Shown: positions 23,801 through 35,394, numbered from the stretch's first letter. The stretch is DNA of 64,000 nucleotides from Cheiracanthium punctorium (GCA_038373885.1 JAWZYV010006126.1:1-64000); one strand, 5' to 3'. Notes: generated by a model from the sequence alone, not told the origin. Program-made: numbers and translations.

Positions 23801-25332
23801 GACAAATTAAAAAAAAATCATTATGGTAAAATTCTGTTTCATAATGAAACTTAGAAACTATTTTAGCGAAAGCGAAATCTACTGTATGGATTTGCCCCTA
23901 AAAGTTAACTTCACAGTACACCCGTTGACTTAACAGCTATACTGTAAAGATATAGCTATATTATTCTTATACGTGTAAAAATATCATGTCCCACCCTACA
24001 ACCGGTACCACATTATCATGTAAACCTTTTACAGAATAATAGAAATAATTATGTTTAATGTTAGGATGAGACTTTGCGAATTTTTTCGTGATAAAATGAC
24101 ATTGGTTATATCTTTAAACCTTTTAAGCAAGTATTAGTATTGAGAGATTTTTAAAAAAAATCCTACAGTATTGAAAATAAAGTTTAGGTTTATACTAACC
24201 GATCAGGAAATCGTGGTTACATGGTAATTTCCTTATATGACTTTAGAACTTTACGATAAAATAAGTTACAAGCAAGTAATTTTTTTTTTTCTAATGGGCA
24301 GGCACAGGCCACAAGCCACAAGCAAGTAAATAAAATTGCAGTTTTAGATCTAACTATCAAGATATTATAGTTATAAAGTAATAATATACCAATTCAATAA
24401 TAGGAATGCTTATATTTTAGGTACAAAAGTAGCATTTATACAGATACAGACTACACATGTGTTTCATTTTATGTTATAAGATCTCTCATAAACGTTAAGT
24501 ATTATAAATTTAACTCAGAAAATATATCATTTTGATGGAAATAGTGTCATCGCATCTTGTTGCTGTATATTTTTACGTTTAATAAGGTATTTGAACAAAG
24601 ATTGAACCACAAATGTTCAGCAAACATGCTTTCACTAAATAATGATTAACTTTTTTTTTTCTAAATCATGTATCAACAAAGTACAAAACATTAAAAGTAA
24701 CAAAAAAATTTTGCAAGTTTTACTAAACAAAATACTAAAAGGAATAACTAACACTAATAGTCAATACCATACTTGTAAAAATCTCTACGATTAAGCGAAA
24801 TACATTTTAGAAAATAAACATTATCAAGACATCATATTCAAATATTTACAAATACACTGAAAAAAAGTCTAACATAACTATCAAATAATAGATAATATAC
24901 TTGCGTATACTACAAAATATTTAAACAGAAATACACTTACTTCATTACTTGAATGATCGATAAAATACATCATAAGTGTATTTTCATAACATGAACTATT
25001 TTAAATTAGGCTTAGTATAAGCCATTGAAAAAATGCATCCTACCACCACCACAGATAGAGTGAGAACAATTTTTTTCATATAAAAATACCTTGTCAAACC
25101 AGTTCTGTTAACCTTAATCACGAAGCTTCGACCTTGAACCGGCATAACCCTGAAACGACCTCTTTGATGATCACGTGATTTTTTTTTTTAAACCAGTGGG
25201 AAGACATTATTTCATCTATGTTAGATAAAGCGGCTGAATACGAGGCTCACATTATGCTGTTAGTACCTTCACTTTAGACGTGTATTTCTAGTTTTATGCT
25301 TTAATTGATTTTTTTCACCGTGTTTTAAAAAA
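23801..25332. other. Non-coding inner part of the left arm
   Basis: AT-rich with no recognisable frame. It carries the mirror copy of the short divergent frame described at 30113-30196. Confidence 0.5.
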
Positions 25333-25548
25333 ATGTCTTTGCTTGAATTGATCGAAAATACTTTTAACATTGAATACACTCCTGAGTTTTACACTCAAAG
25401 TGATGCTGATGTGTTACTTCAAGAATTATCGCAATTACCTTTTGATGCAAAACCTCTGCAAACTGGTGAAAAGGATAATACTTCGACTCGGAAAGTAATT
25501 GCTTTTGCGGATGAGGGGATAAATTACAGTTTCTCAGTAGGCGCCTGA
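25333..25548 (+). pseudogene. Truncated AlkB-like N-terminus (palindrome copy)
   Basis: Encodes the same first 68 residues as the gene at 28365-29846, then leaves the palindrome and stops after three unrelated codons. The break comes just after the NYSFS motif, before the double-stranded beta-helix core, so this copy cannot make the domain. Confidence 0.85.
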
Positions 25549-27115
25549 TATCTCTGTTTCACAAGACTCAAGCAATGTCCGACCCTTTTCATAGGATTGT
25601 TTGCTTTTTTCTAGTGAAATATTCCAACATGAAAGTCATCTTAGAAGGCATTTCCCTTTTTTTTTCCCAATGTCACACTATTTTTCACCATCGCTAGCAG
25701 TTAGTTAAACAAGTGCGTCTTATTTGAGAGGGGTGATCAATTTTACAACCCAAACATTTATGAAAGCAGTTAATTTTATGAATTCTCACAATTTCTTGTG
25801 GTATGTAGCTAAACATTAGTTTTTCTTAGTTTTTGGTATCTTATATTTTAGTTTGTTAATTTCTATTTAGTAGATATACTTTTAACAGTTTTTAATATCA
25901 ATATTAAAAAAATATTTACAAGTTGCTTATGTAGTATATATACATTTAACAGTTTTTAATACCAATATTTAAAAAAATATTTACAACTTGCTTATGCAGC
26001 AAGTTATTCATGTGGTATTTAATAAAAAAAATAACTAAAATGCACTGAGTTAAATTATATAATGTTTAAAAAAATATATATATTCAACATATCTAGCGTT
26101 CCAGAAAAAAAAAGCGCTAAGTCGTTACATTTAAAAAATGTCAAAGTTATCACTTCTATGAAATTTACAAAGTGTAGATCTGTTAGTTTATTGTATGAAA
26201 ATATTTAACAACTTGTAAGAACACAAAATATAACTAACACAAATACTAAGTGCAAAACTTCTAAAAAGAAAAATTACAAGTTCAGCTAAAGCAGTTTACA
26301 AAATATTTCATAAAAATCTTTACATGGTATTTCTGAAAAAATTTGTAAGTGTCTTATTTCGTATAGACATAAAATGTACTAATTTTCATTCGTGGAGATT
26401 TTAAAAAGGTAAAAATTTATAAGTCCATTATCTTGAAAGATTACCTAAAATGTACTAAGTTGAATAACACAACGTTTTAAAAAATTCATGTCTACATATT
26501 TGACACTTCAGAAAAAAATATTAAGTTCTTAAGATTTAAAGAAAATATCAAAGTTGATACCTTCTATGAAGTTAACAAAGTACAGATGTGCAAGTTCATT
26601 TCATGAAAATATTCAATGTCCTGCCAGAACATAAAATACAATTTTAATTCAAAATATACTAAGTTTGAACACATAACTCTAAAAATAAAAAATAAAATAA
26701 AAATAAAAAATAGAGAAGCAATACTTTTTTTCTTTTCTAAAGTTATACTTATCTAAAAATACTTTTCTTTCCTATGTTTGTAAGTTGTAAAATGAAAAGA
26801 TCTCAACTTTAGCAGATGTAGTGTGTTCAGTTACTTCAGAACAAAAACATTAAGTTCGTTCACATCAAAAATATTTTAAACATACTACTTCTATGAAATT
26901 TACGAAGTTCGAATTACTAAGTTTATTTCTGGAAATAATTTCATAACATATGAGAACACATGAACATGTCCAAATTAAAAGTTTACGAAGTTTCAACAAG
27001 TAGTTTGGATAAAAAATAATCTGAGTTAATACTTCGATGTTTTAAAAATTATAGTGTTTGATTTAAAATACTCGGTTACTTCAAATAAAATGTACCAAGA
27101 TTTTTACATTATAGA

Positions 27116-27356
27116 GGCCTCACCATGGCACAGTGGTTATGTCACTGGAAATGGTAGACGGGCGAAGTGTGAAGGTCCCCGGTTTGAGTCCCATCTCGCG
27201 TCCGTCGACCTAACCGTTCGGAGTTTTCCCGTGGTTTTCTCCGAAACATAGCGTAAATACGAGTTAGCACCCCTTGAATGACCCCCACGGAGGGCTCCCC
27301 ACCTATAGGTCTAGATCCCTCGTGCAGATAATTGTTCTTAATCCTACAACACAAGA
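27116..27356 (+). mobile_element. tRNA-derived SINE (same family as 7931-8200)
   Basis: A-box-like TGGCACAGTGG, then a diverged B box (GGTTTGAGTCCC), then the family body (CGTTCGGAGTTTTCCCG, GAGTTAGCACCCCTTG). Flanked by 13-bp duplications TTTACATTATAGA at 27103-27115 and 27357-27369. Confidence 0.85.
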
Positions 27357-27399
27357 TTTACATTATAGAATACCTAAAATTCCTTACATTGGTAACAAT

Positions 27400-27548
27400 T
27401 GCGCAAATCAAAAGTGTACGTAAGTTTGAACAGGTATTATGTGTAGCAAATGCACAAATCAAAAGTGTACTAAGCTTGAACAAGTATTATGTGTAGCAAA
27501 TGCACAAATCAAAAGTGTACTAAGTTTGAACAAGTATTATGTATAAAA
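27400..27548. repeat. 50-bp tandem repeat, three copies
   Basis: CAAATCAAAAGTGTAC followed by TAAG(C/T)TTGAACA(A/G)GTATTATGT recurs at a 50-bp period. Confidence 0.85.
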
Positions 27549-28364
27549 AGTAAAAACACACACATTTATTTAAAATTTGTAAGTCTAAGTAGATCAGTCT
27601 GTAAAATATGTAACACGTGCACTTAGTCGGTATTTTTCAAAAACAAAAAGATGTACACAAGTCCATTACTTTAGAAAAATTACAAGAAATAACCTAAATT
27701 AATACTCTGATGTTTTAAAATTATGGTAATTCGTTTTTTTTTTTTTTTATTATTCGGATTTTTTGAACGTAAAACATGTCTGGTAATTTTAAATACTAAG
27801 TATTGTACTTTTCTTTTATGTAAGTACATTTTACAAAAAATTACTACTGTTGTGAATTCTCATGTGACAAACTTACCTAACGTACTTAGGTTTATGCTTT
27901 TAATCAGAAGACCACTTTATTTCTATACAGTTGTTTAATGTTTTCATAATACTAGTTTCAATAAGTTTTTGTCAAATTTCTAACTGTCTAAGTTATGGTA
28001 ATAGAATTTAAAAGATAAGTATAAAAGAGAATCTGAAATCTTGTCTACGTATGTTAACTTTATCACTTTTTGTTTTAGTAAAATTTCAGAAGTATTTATT
28101 TTGCAAGTAATCAATGCACACATAAAGAAAACACATAATTTTTTTCTTATATAAACTGATTTATTTACAAAAAAAAATGTATTCTAAACTACACAAACTA
28201 TTAACACAAAAGAAAATAATAACTTTTCAATGAGTAATATATAACAAAGCATACATAAGTCAGTAAAAACTCACTGCTGTAGAAGCAAGCGTACCTTTTC
28301 TGTATAATCACAATGGTTTTAATAAATTTTTTACAATTGTAATACTAGTTATACACCAATAACA

Positions 28365-29846
28365 TCACATAATTACACATGATTTGGCATTCTTGGGATT
28401 AGAAAAATCTAAAAACGGTTGAAAAAATGAACGAAGAAATACATTTTGAAAATACTCTCCGTAGTCTTCGAAGAAAATGTTTGCAAAGTATTCTCCGTCA
28501 TAATGACAAGTACATTTGTTCTCGCATATCTCTCTTGCAATATATGGTACGTCGAGCATAAACCATGCTTTAGTGTTTATAAGACCATCTCTCTCATCAA
28601 CATGTGTTCTATTCGAACAAGCATGTATCCTTTGTGAAGGATTATCCCGAACTCGGTCTATGCAATTAAATTGTTTCTTTAAACTTTTGTGAATTTCATG
28701 AGCTACTATATCCATTAATTGATCTTTAGCCATTTCATATTCACAATGCGGTTCACGGTAACACTTTTGTGGCTTTAATTTTAGTGTCATATGAGGCAGG
28801 GTGGTTGTGTACAATGTTTTTAGAATGCATTCTGATATTTCATTTCTCATTTCACAAAGTTTTAATACTTGATCATTTAAAAGTATCAAGGGAATTGGAT
28901 TTAATGTAAATGAATCTCCGGTTTTGTAAATTTGTTGTAGGATGCATTTTCCATCGTCATTAAATACGGATAATTGATTATCACAAATAAAAGAGCTATT
29001 GTGATGACATCTGGTAAAATCTAATAGTTTTACAATAAATTCAATCTATGTTGAAGGGTCCATCATGACTCCCTGACTGGTTGGTATATAATCTAATTCA
29101 GCGTTCTGAATAAATTGTCTAATATGAATCTTCAAGTCAGTTTTTTCATCGTGGAGCGAAACGTAGATAAGTCTTTCCAAGTGCCATGTACTATTTACAG
29201 AAGCATGTAAGCTATGGTAAGCATGATCCGCCCAATCGTCCAACTTTGGTCTTTTCGGCGCAGGTTCATAAATGCACATTTTGACGAATGTTAGGTTAAT
29301 GTGTGGATCTGTCACATGAGGCTCAGAAGGAATACCATACGTTAAAAGTTTGTTGGTTGGGGGATATATCTTACTCATTGAACCATGTTCTAATTTAATG
29401 GTAGTGGTTTCACAGTTCGCTGGTTTAAAATCTAAAGTTCGTTTAGATCCAAAACTTAGAATGCATACACATGATGATAGGTCCAGAGAAAAATCTTCGT
29501 AGTTACCGTCTTCAATTTTAGATTTCCCGTCAGAGGATAAGTTTACTTGTACCAAATTAAATTCATAATTCGTTGTTTTCTGTAGATCTTTACGTAGTTT
29601 TTGCAAAATGGGTAACCAAGGGAAAACAGAGACAGTCACTCCAGAGAAACTGTAATTTATCCCCTCATCCGCAAAAGCAATTACTTTCCGAGTCGAAGTA
29701 TTATCCTTTTCACCAGTTTGCAGAGGTTTTGCATCAAAAGGTAATTGCGATAATTCTTGAAGTAACACATCAGCATCACTTTGAGTGTAAAACTCAGGAG
29801 TGTATTCAATGTTAAAAGTATTTTCGATCAATTCAAGCAAAGACAT
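28365..29846 (-). CDS. AlkB/ALKBH2-like dioxygenase-fold protein with lost catalytic residues plus unknown C-terminal region; one in-frame TAG
   Basis: From ATG at 29846 the frame runs 266 codons to a TAG at 29046-29048, then stays open in the same frame to a TGA at 28365 (226 more residues). Residues 14-190 follow the ALKBH2/3 layout: YSFSG (65-69), PWLPIL (76-81), a FNLVQVN strand (96-102), SFG (131-133), LEHGS (152-156), PPTN (162-165) and NLTF (184-187). Active-site positions are changed: the HxD iron motif aligns with G114-N115-Y116, the distal His with Y170, and the two 2-oxoglutarate arginines with H182 and V188. PKRPKL (197-202) resembles a nuclear localisation signal. The C-terminal ~220 residues match nothing I know and end in CVIM, a CaaX-like tail. 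It is a pseudoenzyme or a decaying gene; the TAG could be a mutation or a read-through codon. Start and frame are secure, function is not. Confidence 0.8.
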
Positions 29847-30112
29847 TTTTTTAAAACACGGTGAAAAAAATCAATTAAAGCATAAAACTAGAAATACACG
29901 TCTAAAGTGAAGGTACTAACAGCATAATGTGAGCCTCGCATTCAGCCGCTTTATCTAACATAGATGAAATAATGTCTTCCCACTGGTTTAAAAAAAAAAA
30001 AAAAAAAAAAAAATCACGTGATCATCAAAGAGGTCGTTTCAGGGTTATGCCGGTTCAAGGTCGAAGCTTCGTGATTAAGGTTAACAGAACTGGTTTGACA
30101 AGGTATTTTTAT

Positions 30113-30196
30113 ATGAAAAAAATTGTTCTCACTCTATCTGTGGTGGTGGTAGGATGCATTTTTTCAATGGCTTATACTAAGCCTAATTTAAAATAG
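30113..30196 (+). CDS. Short divergent frame, signal-peptide/TM-like (27 aa)
   Basis: Begins MKK, then a run of hydrophobic residues (IVLTLSVVVVGCIF), then a short polar tail. It lies 266 bases upstream of, and divergent from, the AlkB-like gene, and is duplicated in the left arm. It is too short to recognise and could be a chance frame or a first exon. Confidence 0.2.
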   Translation: MKKIVLTLSVVVVGCIFSMAYTKPNLK

Positions 30197-31502
30197 TTCA
30201 TGTTATGAAAATACACTTATGATGTATTTTATCGATCATTCAAGTAATGAAGTAAGTGTATTTCTGTTTAAATATTTTGTAGTATACGCAAGTATATTAT
30301 CTATTATTTGATAGTTATGTTAGACTTTTTTTCAGTGTATTTGTAAATATTTGAATATGATGTCTTGATAATGTTTATTTTCTAAAATGTATTTCGCTTA
30401 ATCGTAGAGATTTTTACAAGTATGGTATTGACTATTAGTGTTAGTTATTCCTTTTAGTATTTTGTTTAGTAAAACTTGCAAAATTTTTTTGTTACTTTTA
30501 ATGTTTTGTACTTTGTTGATACATGATTTAGAAAAAAAAAAGTTAATCATTATTTAGTGAAAGCATGTTTGCTGAACATTTGTGGTTCAATCTTTGTTCA
30601 AATACCTTATTAAACGTAAAAATATACAGCAACAAGATGCGATGACACTATTTCCATCAAAATGATATATTTTCTGAGTTAAATTTATAATACTTAACGT
30701 TTATGAGAGATCTTATAACATAAAATGAAACACATGTGTAGTCTGTATCTGTATAAATGCTACTTTTGTACCTAAAATATAAGCATTCCTATTATTGAAT
30801 TGGTATATTATTACTTTATAACTATAATATCTTGATAGTTAGATCTAAAACTGCAATTTTATTTACTTGCTTGTGGCTTGTGGCCTGTGCCTGCCCATTA
30901 GAAAAAAAAAATTACTTGCTTGTAACTTATTTTATCGTAAAGTTCTAAAGTCATATAAGGAAATTACCATGTAACCACGATTTCCTGATCGGTTAGTATA
31001 AACCTAAACTTTATTTTCAATACTGTAGGATTTTTTTTAAAAATCTATCAATACTAATACTTGCTTAAAAGGTTTAAAGATATAACCAATGTCATTTTAT
31101 CACGAAAAAATTCGCAAAGTCTCATCCTAACATTAAACATAATTATTTCTATTATTCTGTAAAAGGTTTACATGATAATGTGGTACCGGTTGTAGGGTGG
31201 GACATGATATTTTTACACGTATAAGAATAATATAGCTATATCTTTACAGTATAGCTGTTAAGTCAACGGGTGTACTGTGAAGTTAACTTTTAGGGGCAAA
31301 TCCATACAGTAGATTTCGCTTTCGCTAAAATAGTTTCTAAGTTTCATTATGAAACAGAATTTTACCATAATGATTTTTTTTTAATTTGTCCTAGTTCATA
31401 ACTGGGCAAAATTTTCTGTGTCTGAAAAATTCACATTTAGAGTTCCAAAAACACAAATCCAATATTTTCTATGTCTGAAAAATTAACATATACCATGTTA
31501 TG

Positions 31503-31544
<42 letters not shown>

Positions 31545-33110
31545 ACAAAGTATCGTTATCCTAACATTAAACACAATTCTTTTGACTATTCTGTAAAAGT
31601 TTGCATAAAACATATACTATTCAACTCCCAACTTTAATTTTTATCTTCAATAATGAAATCATTAGCTTGTAATTTCTTTTACATATTAATAGTTCGTATT
31701 ATAGCAAATTTTTCTATGTCTTAAAAATTAACATAGACAATTTTGGATTTATGTTTTTTTTTTATGTCTGAAAAATTCGCAATCAAAAGTCTAAAAACAC
31801 AAATCCAATATTTTCTATACCCGAAAAATTAACATATACCATTTTACGCCTAAAAAAACCCACAAATTATACTATTCTGTAAAAGTTTGCATAAAACATA
31901 TACCATTCAACTAGTTAAAACCTAACTTTAATTTTTATCTTCAATAATGAAATCATTAGCTTGTATAATTTCTTTTACATATTCTTAGTTCGTATCTCAG
32001 CATAATTTTCTATGTCTGAAAAATTCACAATCAAAATTCTAAAAAACACAAATTAAAATTTTTTTCTAAGAGTCATCCTTACAATTACTTCCTATTTCAT
32101 AATCACATCTCTTTTATACTTTGCAAGACGGTCTCTGCATAAATAGTTGTAGTCGGTAATTATTAGAAAAAAAAATTAAACTTTTTTCCGAGACCCCTCT
32201 ATTAGGAATGATGCAAGAAAAAAAAAATATGCACTCCTCTGTATTATCTATTAACTGTCACTCCGTCTCCCCTGCTCCGGTCGAATTCTCCTCCATCAGC
32301 TGTCACTCAACTCCACCCCCCTCTTAGCACATCGTGGATTATGTAACCCCTGCTTCACTGGAATGCAATCCGCAATCCGCCCGGATTGGGGTGGCGTGGT
32401 ATGCTTCCTCCCTATGTATACAGATTTTGATTATCCTTTTTTCATTCTTAAAGTGTATTGTTTTTTTTTTTTTTTCCCTTATAATTCATTTTTTTTTAAC
32501 GAGTAATAATGAGTATTTTTTTCTTTTAATTATTCTTAAAGCATATTTTCTTCAGTGAATCGAATAATCTTTATTGTAAATGTATATTCAAGATCAAAGC
32601 TTCTACCTTTATTAAATTAATAACTCATAATATTATCTGTAATTTTTTAACTGCAAATTTAACAGAAATGTAAAAGGTTCATAATATTGTCTGTATTTTT
32701 TTTAATTGTTAACTTAATAGTAATGTAAATGATTTTAAGCAAAAAGTAAGAATAACTTTTCATAGTCTAGAAAATGTTCTAATATTGTGTACATAAAAAT
32801 AATCAATGGTAGCGGGTCAGTTCATACATAATTGTATATGTGTACTTTAATTTAAAAAAAATCAAAAAATGTCAAAAAAATGTGAAAAAAAATGTATAAA
32901 ATTGATTGATAAAAAATATGTTAAAAAATAGTAAAAAAATGTTTTTCTGTTTTATATAAACGAGTTTATAGTAGACCTAAAGGGGATCCTTGTACTCGTG
33001 AAAAAAAAACAAGGAAATGCATCGAGTGACACTACGTCCTGTCTCCTTTACAAGGAGGCTAACGTGATGTGGAAACGTGCCACATTCTTTTAAAGTTTTT
33101 TTCAGATTTT

Positions 33111-33309
33111 CAAGATTGTACCCGACCGAATTTTTATTCATCAGCTGTCGCTCAACTCCGTCTCCCCTGCTCCGGTCGAATTCTCCTCCATCAGCTGTCA
33201 CTCAACTCCACCCCCCTCTTAGCACATCGTGGATTATGTAACCCCTGCTCCCCTGCTCCGGTGCTCCGCCGGGATTGAGGTGGCGTGGTACTGTCATTAT
33301 TACCCTACT
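33111..33309. repeat. Right terminal repeat of the AG...CT element
   Basis: Inverted counterpart of 21116-21314, ending CATTATTACCCTACT and followed by GACTGT. Confidence 0.85.
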
Positions 33310-33882
33310 GACTGTATATACTTTAAATTTTTTTCTGTAATTAAAATACTTTTTGTAATTACATGTAAGCAATAAAGTGCCTTATTTCCAACAATATGAT
33401 GGAATATTTCAAGTTATACATCCTGATTTGGCAGCATTTTCATTGTTAAATAACATAACAAACGTACGCATAATCAAAAGTAAGAATTGTGAGATCATTT
33501 TTATCGCGCCTTAAGACACCATAGTTGCCGTAGACCCTAAACTTATTTTGTTAGCAATTTTTTTTTCTAAATTTGTAAAAACTATCTTGCTGTTTGGTTT
33601 TGGGGGCCCCATAAAAAATCTGGGGTCCTAGGCACGGGCCTACTGTGCCTAGGCCATAATCAGGCCCTGATCCTATCCGCGACCGAATCATTTTAAAATG
33701 AGCTGCATCAGTGTCCGATTCGTTTTAAGTGGACAGCTCTCGTTACGATCGTCCGGGATCACAATCGCAGACCGGTTTTCCATTCCTACCGAACGGAGAG
33801 GCTTGCCAAGTAATGGGAGAACTCACCCCTGCCGCGGCGCTAGTAGTAGGAAATCGCCAAGCAGTTTAAATAACACAAATTT

Positions 33883-34776
33883 ATGTATTGAAGTTATGAA
33901 ATGTGCATAGAAAATATAATTTGTGTAGATTTGGATAAGCCCTACACTGCATAAGTCCTCCGTCCAAGGCAACCATCCCTAGGAAAATACCCCTCGTCTT
34001 GGTTTAGCTTAAACACAAAAGAAACAAACAAGCCTTACACCTAGTTACGCCCCTGATTTAAAAACAAATCTTTATTTACAGCAATCTTTCATTAAAAATA
34101 CGTTACTAAAATATCAAAATACAGATGAAATCCGAATGCACGACTTAAAAAAAAAAATCATGCATTTTTTATGCTTTGCTACGCAAATAAATAAATAAAA
34201 TATCAAGAAATTATTTTTAAAAATCTTGTTAACCACTCTTCTCTTATAATGGTTTCTTCAGCTATAAAAGTAAAAGAGAATTTTACAGTCTGAAATATTT
34301 ACACATGTACTGAAAAATTTTAGCAGTATGATAGAAAACACTCACAATAACACTCTACAAAAAATTCACAATAGAGAAAAAAACAAAAAAAAAACCCTTT
34401 ATCGAAAGTTAAAGGGCAATAAGGCGTTTCGGACGGACATGGGGATACTGTGCATAGTGATAGTGTGTACTTACAAATCATACCACTCTCCTTGGAAAAA
34501 TTATCTGAATGGCAATTTTCAATAGAGATAAATACAAAATATACACTAAAGTACCTCTGTTTGCGCCCTTTCGGGTGACCACTCCTGCCTTACATTTATT
34601 ATTTCACGCCCCCCCCCTCACTCATCTAAAAAATAACCCCTTGAATATTGTGCGCTTTTTTTCCGACCACTTATGGGTACATATTTACATTTTAATAAAA
34701 TTTAAACTTTCAATTCATTAGTACTCATTTAATGGTGATTGACTGTCATATGGAAGATAAGAGATGGTACTCAAAA
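33883..34776. other. No recognised feature
   Basis: Unique AT-rich sequence right of the palindrome. The only frames are short and without familiar motifs. Confidence 0.5.
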
Positions 34777-34784
34777 GTGTAGCG

Positions 34785-34955
34785 CAGGGGCGTAGCCAGA
34801 AATTTTTCATGGGGGGGGGGGTTATGACTACTGTAACTCATATATATGTATACCTGTGTGTGATAATGTAGAGAAGAACATACATTTTGTATGGCAAAAA
34901 ATTCCTCATTGGGGGGTTATGACCCCCCTAACCCCCCCCCTTGGCTACGCCTCTG
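34785..34955. mobile_element. hAT MITE, CAGGGGCGTAGCC ends, 171 bp
   Basis: Ends CAGGGGCGTAGCCAG and TTGGCTACGCCTCTG. Near-exact duplications GTGTAGCG (34777-34784) and GTGTAGGG (34956-34963). G- and C-runs adjoin the ends. Confidence 0.85.
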
Positions 34956-35394
34956 GTGTAGGGTACCCTATATCGAAACGACTTGCCTTTAATTTTATTA
35001 TATTGCAGTATGATCAGCGATCCTTGTTCTTGTTTAGTAAAACAATATAGTTAATTTGATATATTGGTAATTGTATAATATCTTTTTTTTTTTTTTTTTT
35101 TCCTGAAGAAGTATATGTGCGTGAAAAAATGGAGGAGGATATCTTAGTCCGTTCTCATAATGGCTGAACTCTACAAGTACGTAACCATGCAAAACAGGTT
35201 ATACAGTACTTATGAATATTTCGCAGTGCCAAATTCTCTTTGGTCATTTGAGAGTAAAATGAATGGATACATTGTACTGCATTGTGTATTTAAGGTAAAC
35301 ACTACACGTAGGCATGGGCGTAACTTGGGCTTCGAAACTGGGGGGGGGGGGGGGCAAATATCATTGTAAATGAAAGTCCACATTTGCGTGCCCG

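Larger units (their letters stand above)
21317..25535. repeat. Left arm of the large palindrome (4.2 kb)
   Basis: Reverse complement of 29644-33882 with rare substitutions and mainly homopolymer-length differences. It includes host flank (21317-21529), part of the hAT element (21530-21890), the element terminus (from 21891) and the first 68 codons of the AlkB-like gene. Confidence 0.93.
25549..28364. other. Palindrome centre: AT-rich, degenerate ~400-bp repeats
   Basis: Three or more diverged copies of a unit start near 26033, 26446 and 26800. Each has an AAAATGTACTAAGTT-like start, a TTCAGAAAAAAATATTAAG block and a CTTCTATGAAATTTACAAAG block. No protein frame was recognised. A SINE and a 50-bp tandem repeat sit at its right side. 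Confidence 0.55.
21116..33309. mobile_element. AG...CT element with 6-bp duplication, AlkB-like gene, palindromised (Maverick/Polinton-like ends)
   Basis: It inserted in the hAT element and is flanked by direct 6-bp duplications GACTGT at 21110-21115 and 33310-33315. Ends read AGTAGGGTAATAATGACAG and complement. Six-base duplications and AG/CT termini are those described for Polinton/Maverick elements, but none of their hallmark genes (DNA polymerase B, integrase, ATPase, capsid) is recognisable here. After insertion the right half plus host flank was copied in inverted orientation over the left half. Only 21116-21314 of the original left end remains. Surviving coding capacity is the AlkB-like frame at 28365-29846. 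Confidence 0.65.
20976..33669. mobile_element. hAT element split by a 12.2-kb insertion
   Basis: The left end CAGGGCCCGATTAAGG (20976) and the right end CCATAATCAGGCCCTG (33669) are the two termini of the same hAT family as the intact 543-bp copy at 48040-48582. Exact duplications ATCCTATC lie at 20968-20975 and 33670-33677, 12.7 kb apart. Native sequence is only 20976-21115 and 33310-33669. An extra inverted copy of the right part (21530-21890) was added by the later palindromic duplication. Confidence 0.9.
29644..33882. repeat. Right arm of the large palindrome (4.2 kb)
   Basis: Mirror of 21317-25535. Differences seen directly include a ~23-base versus 10-base A/T run (29990-30012 against 25180-25190), a G/A change near 29939, and CGAAAG versus CAAAAG near 31580. 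This arm appears to be the original: it continues from the full AlkB-like gene through the element end (33309), the hAT end (33669) and host flank (to 33882). Confidence 0.93.

Noticed and set aside
27400..27548. CRISPR-like array
   Set aside because: Contiguous tandem repeats without unique spacers, in a eukaryotic context.
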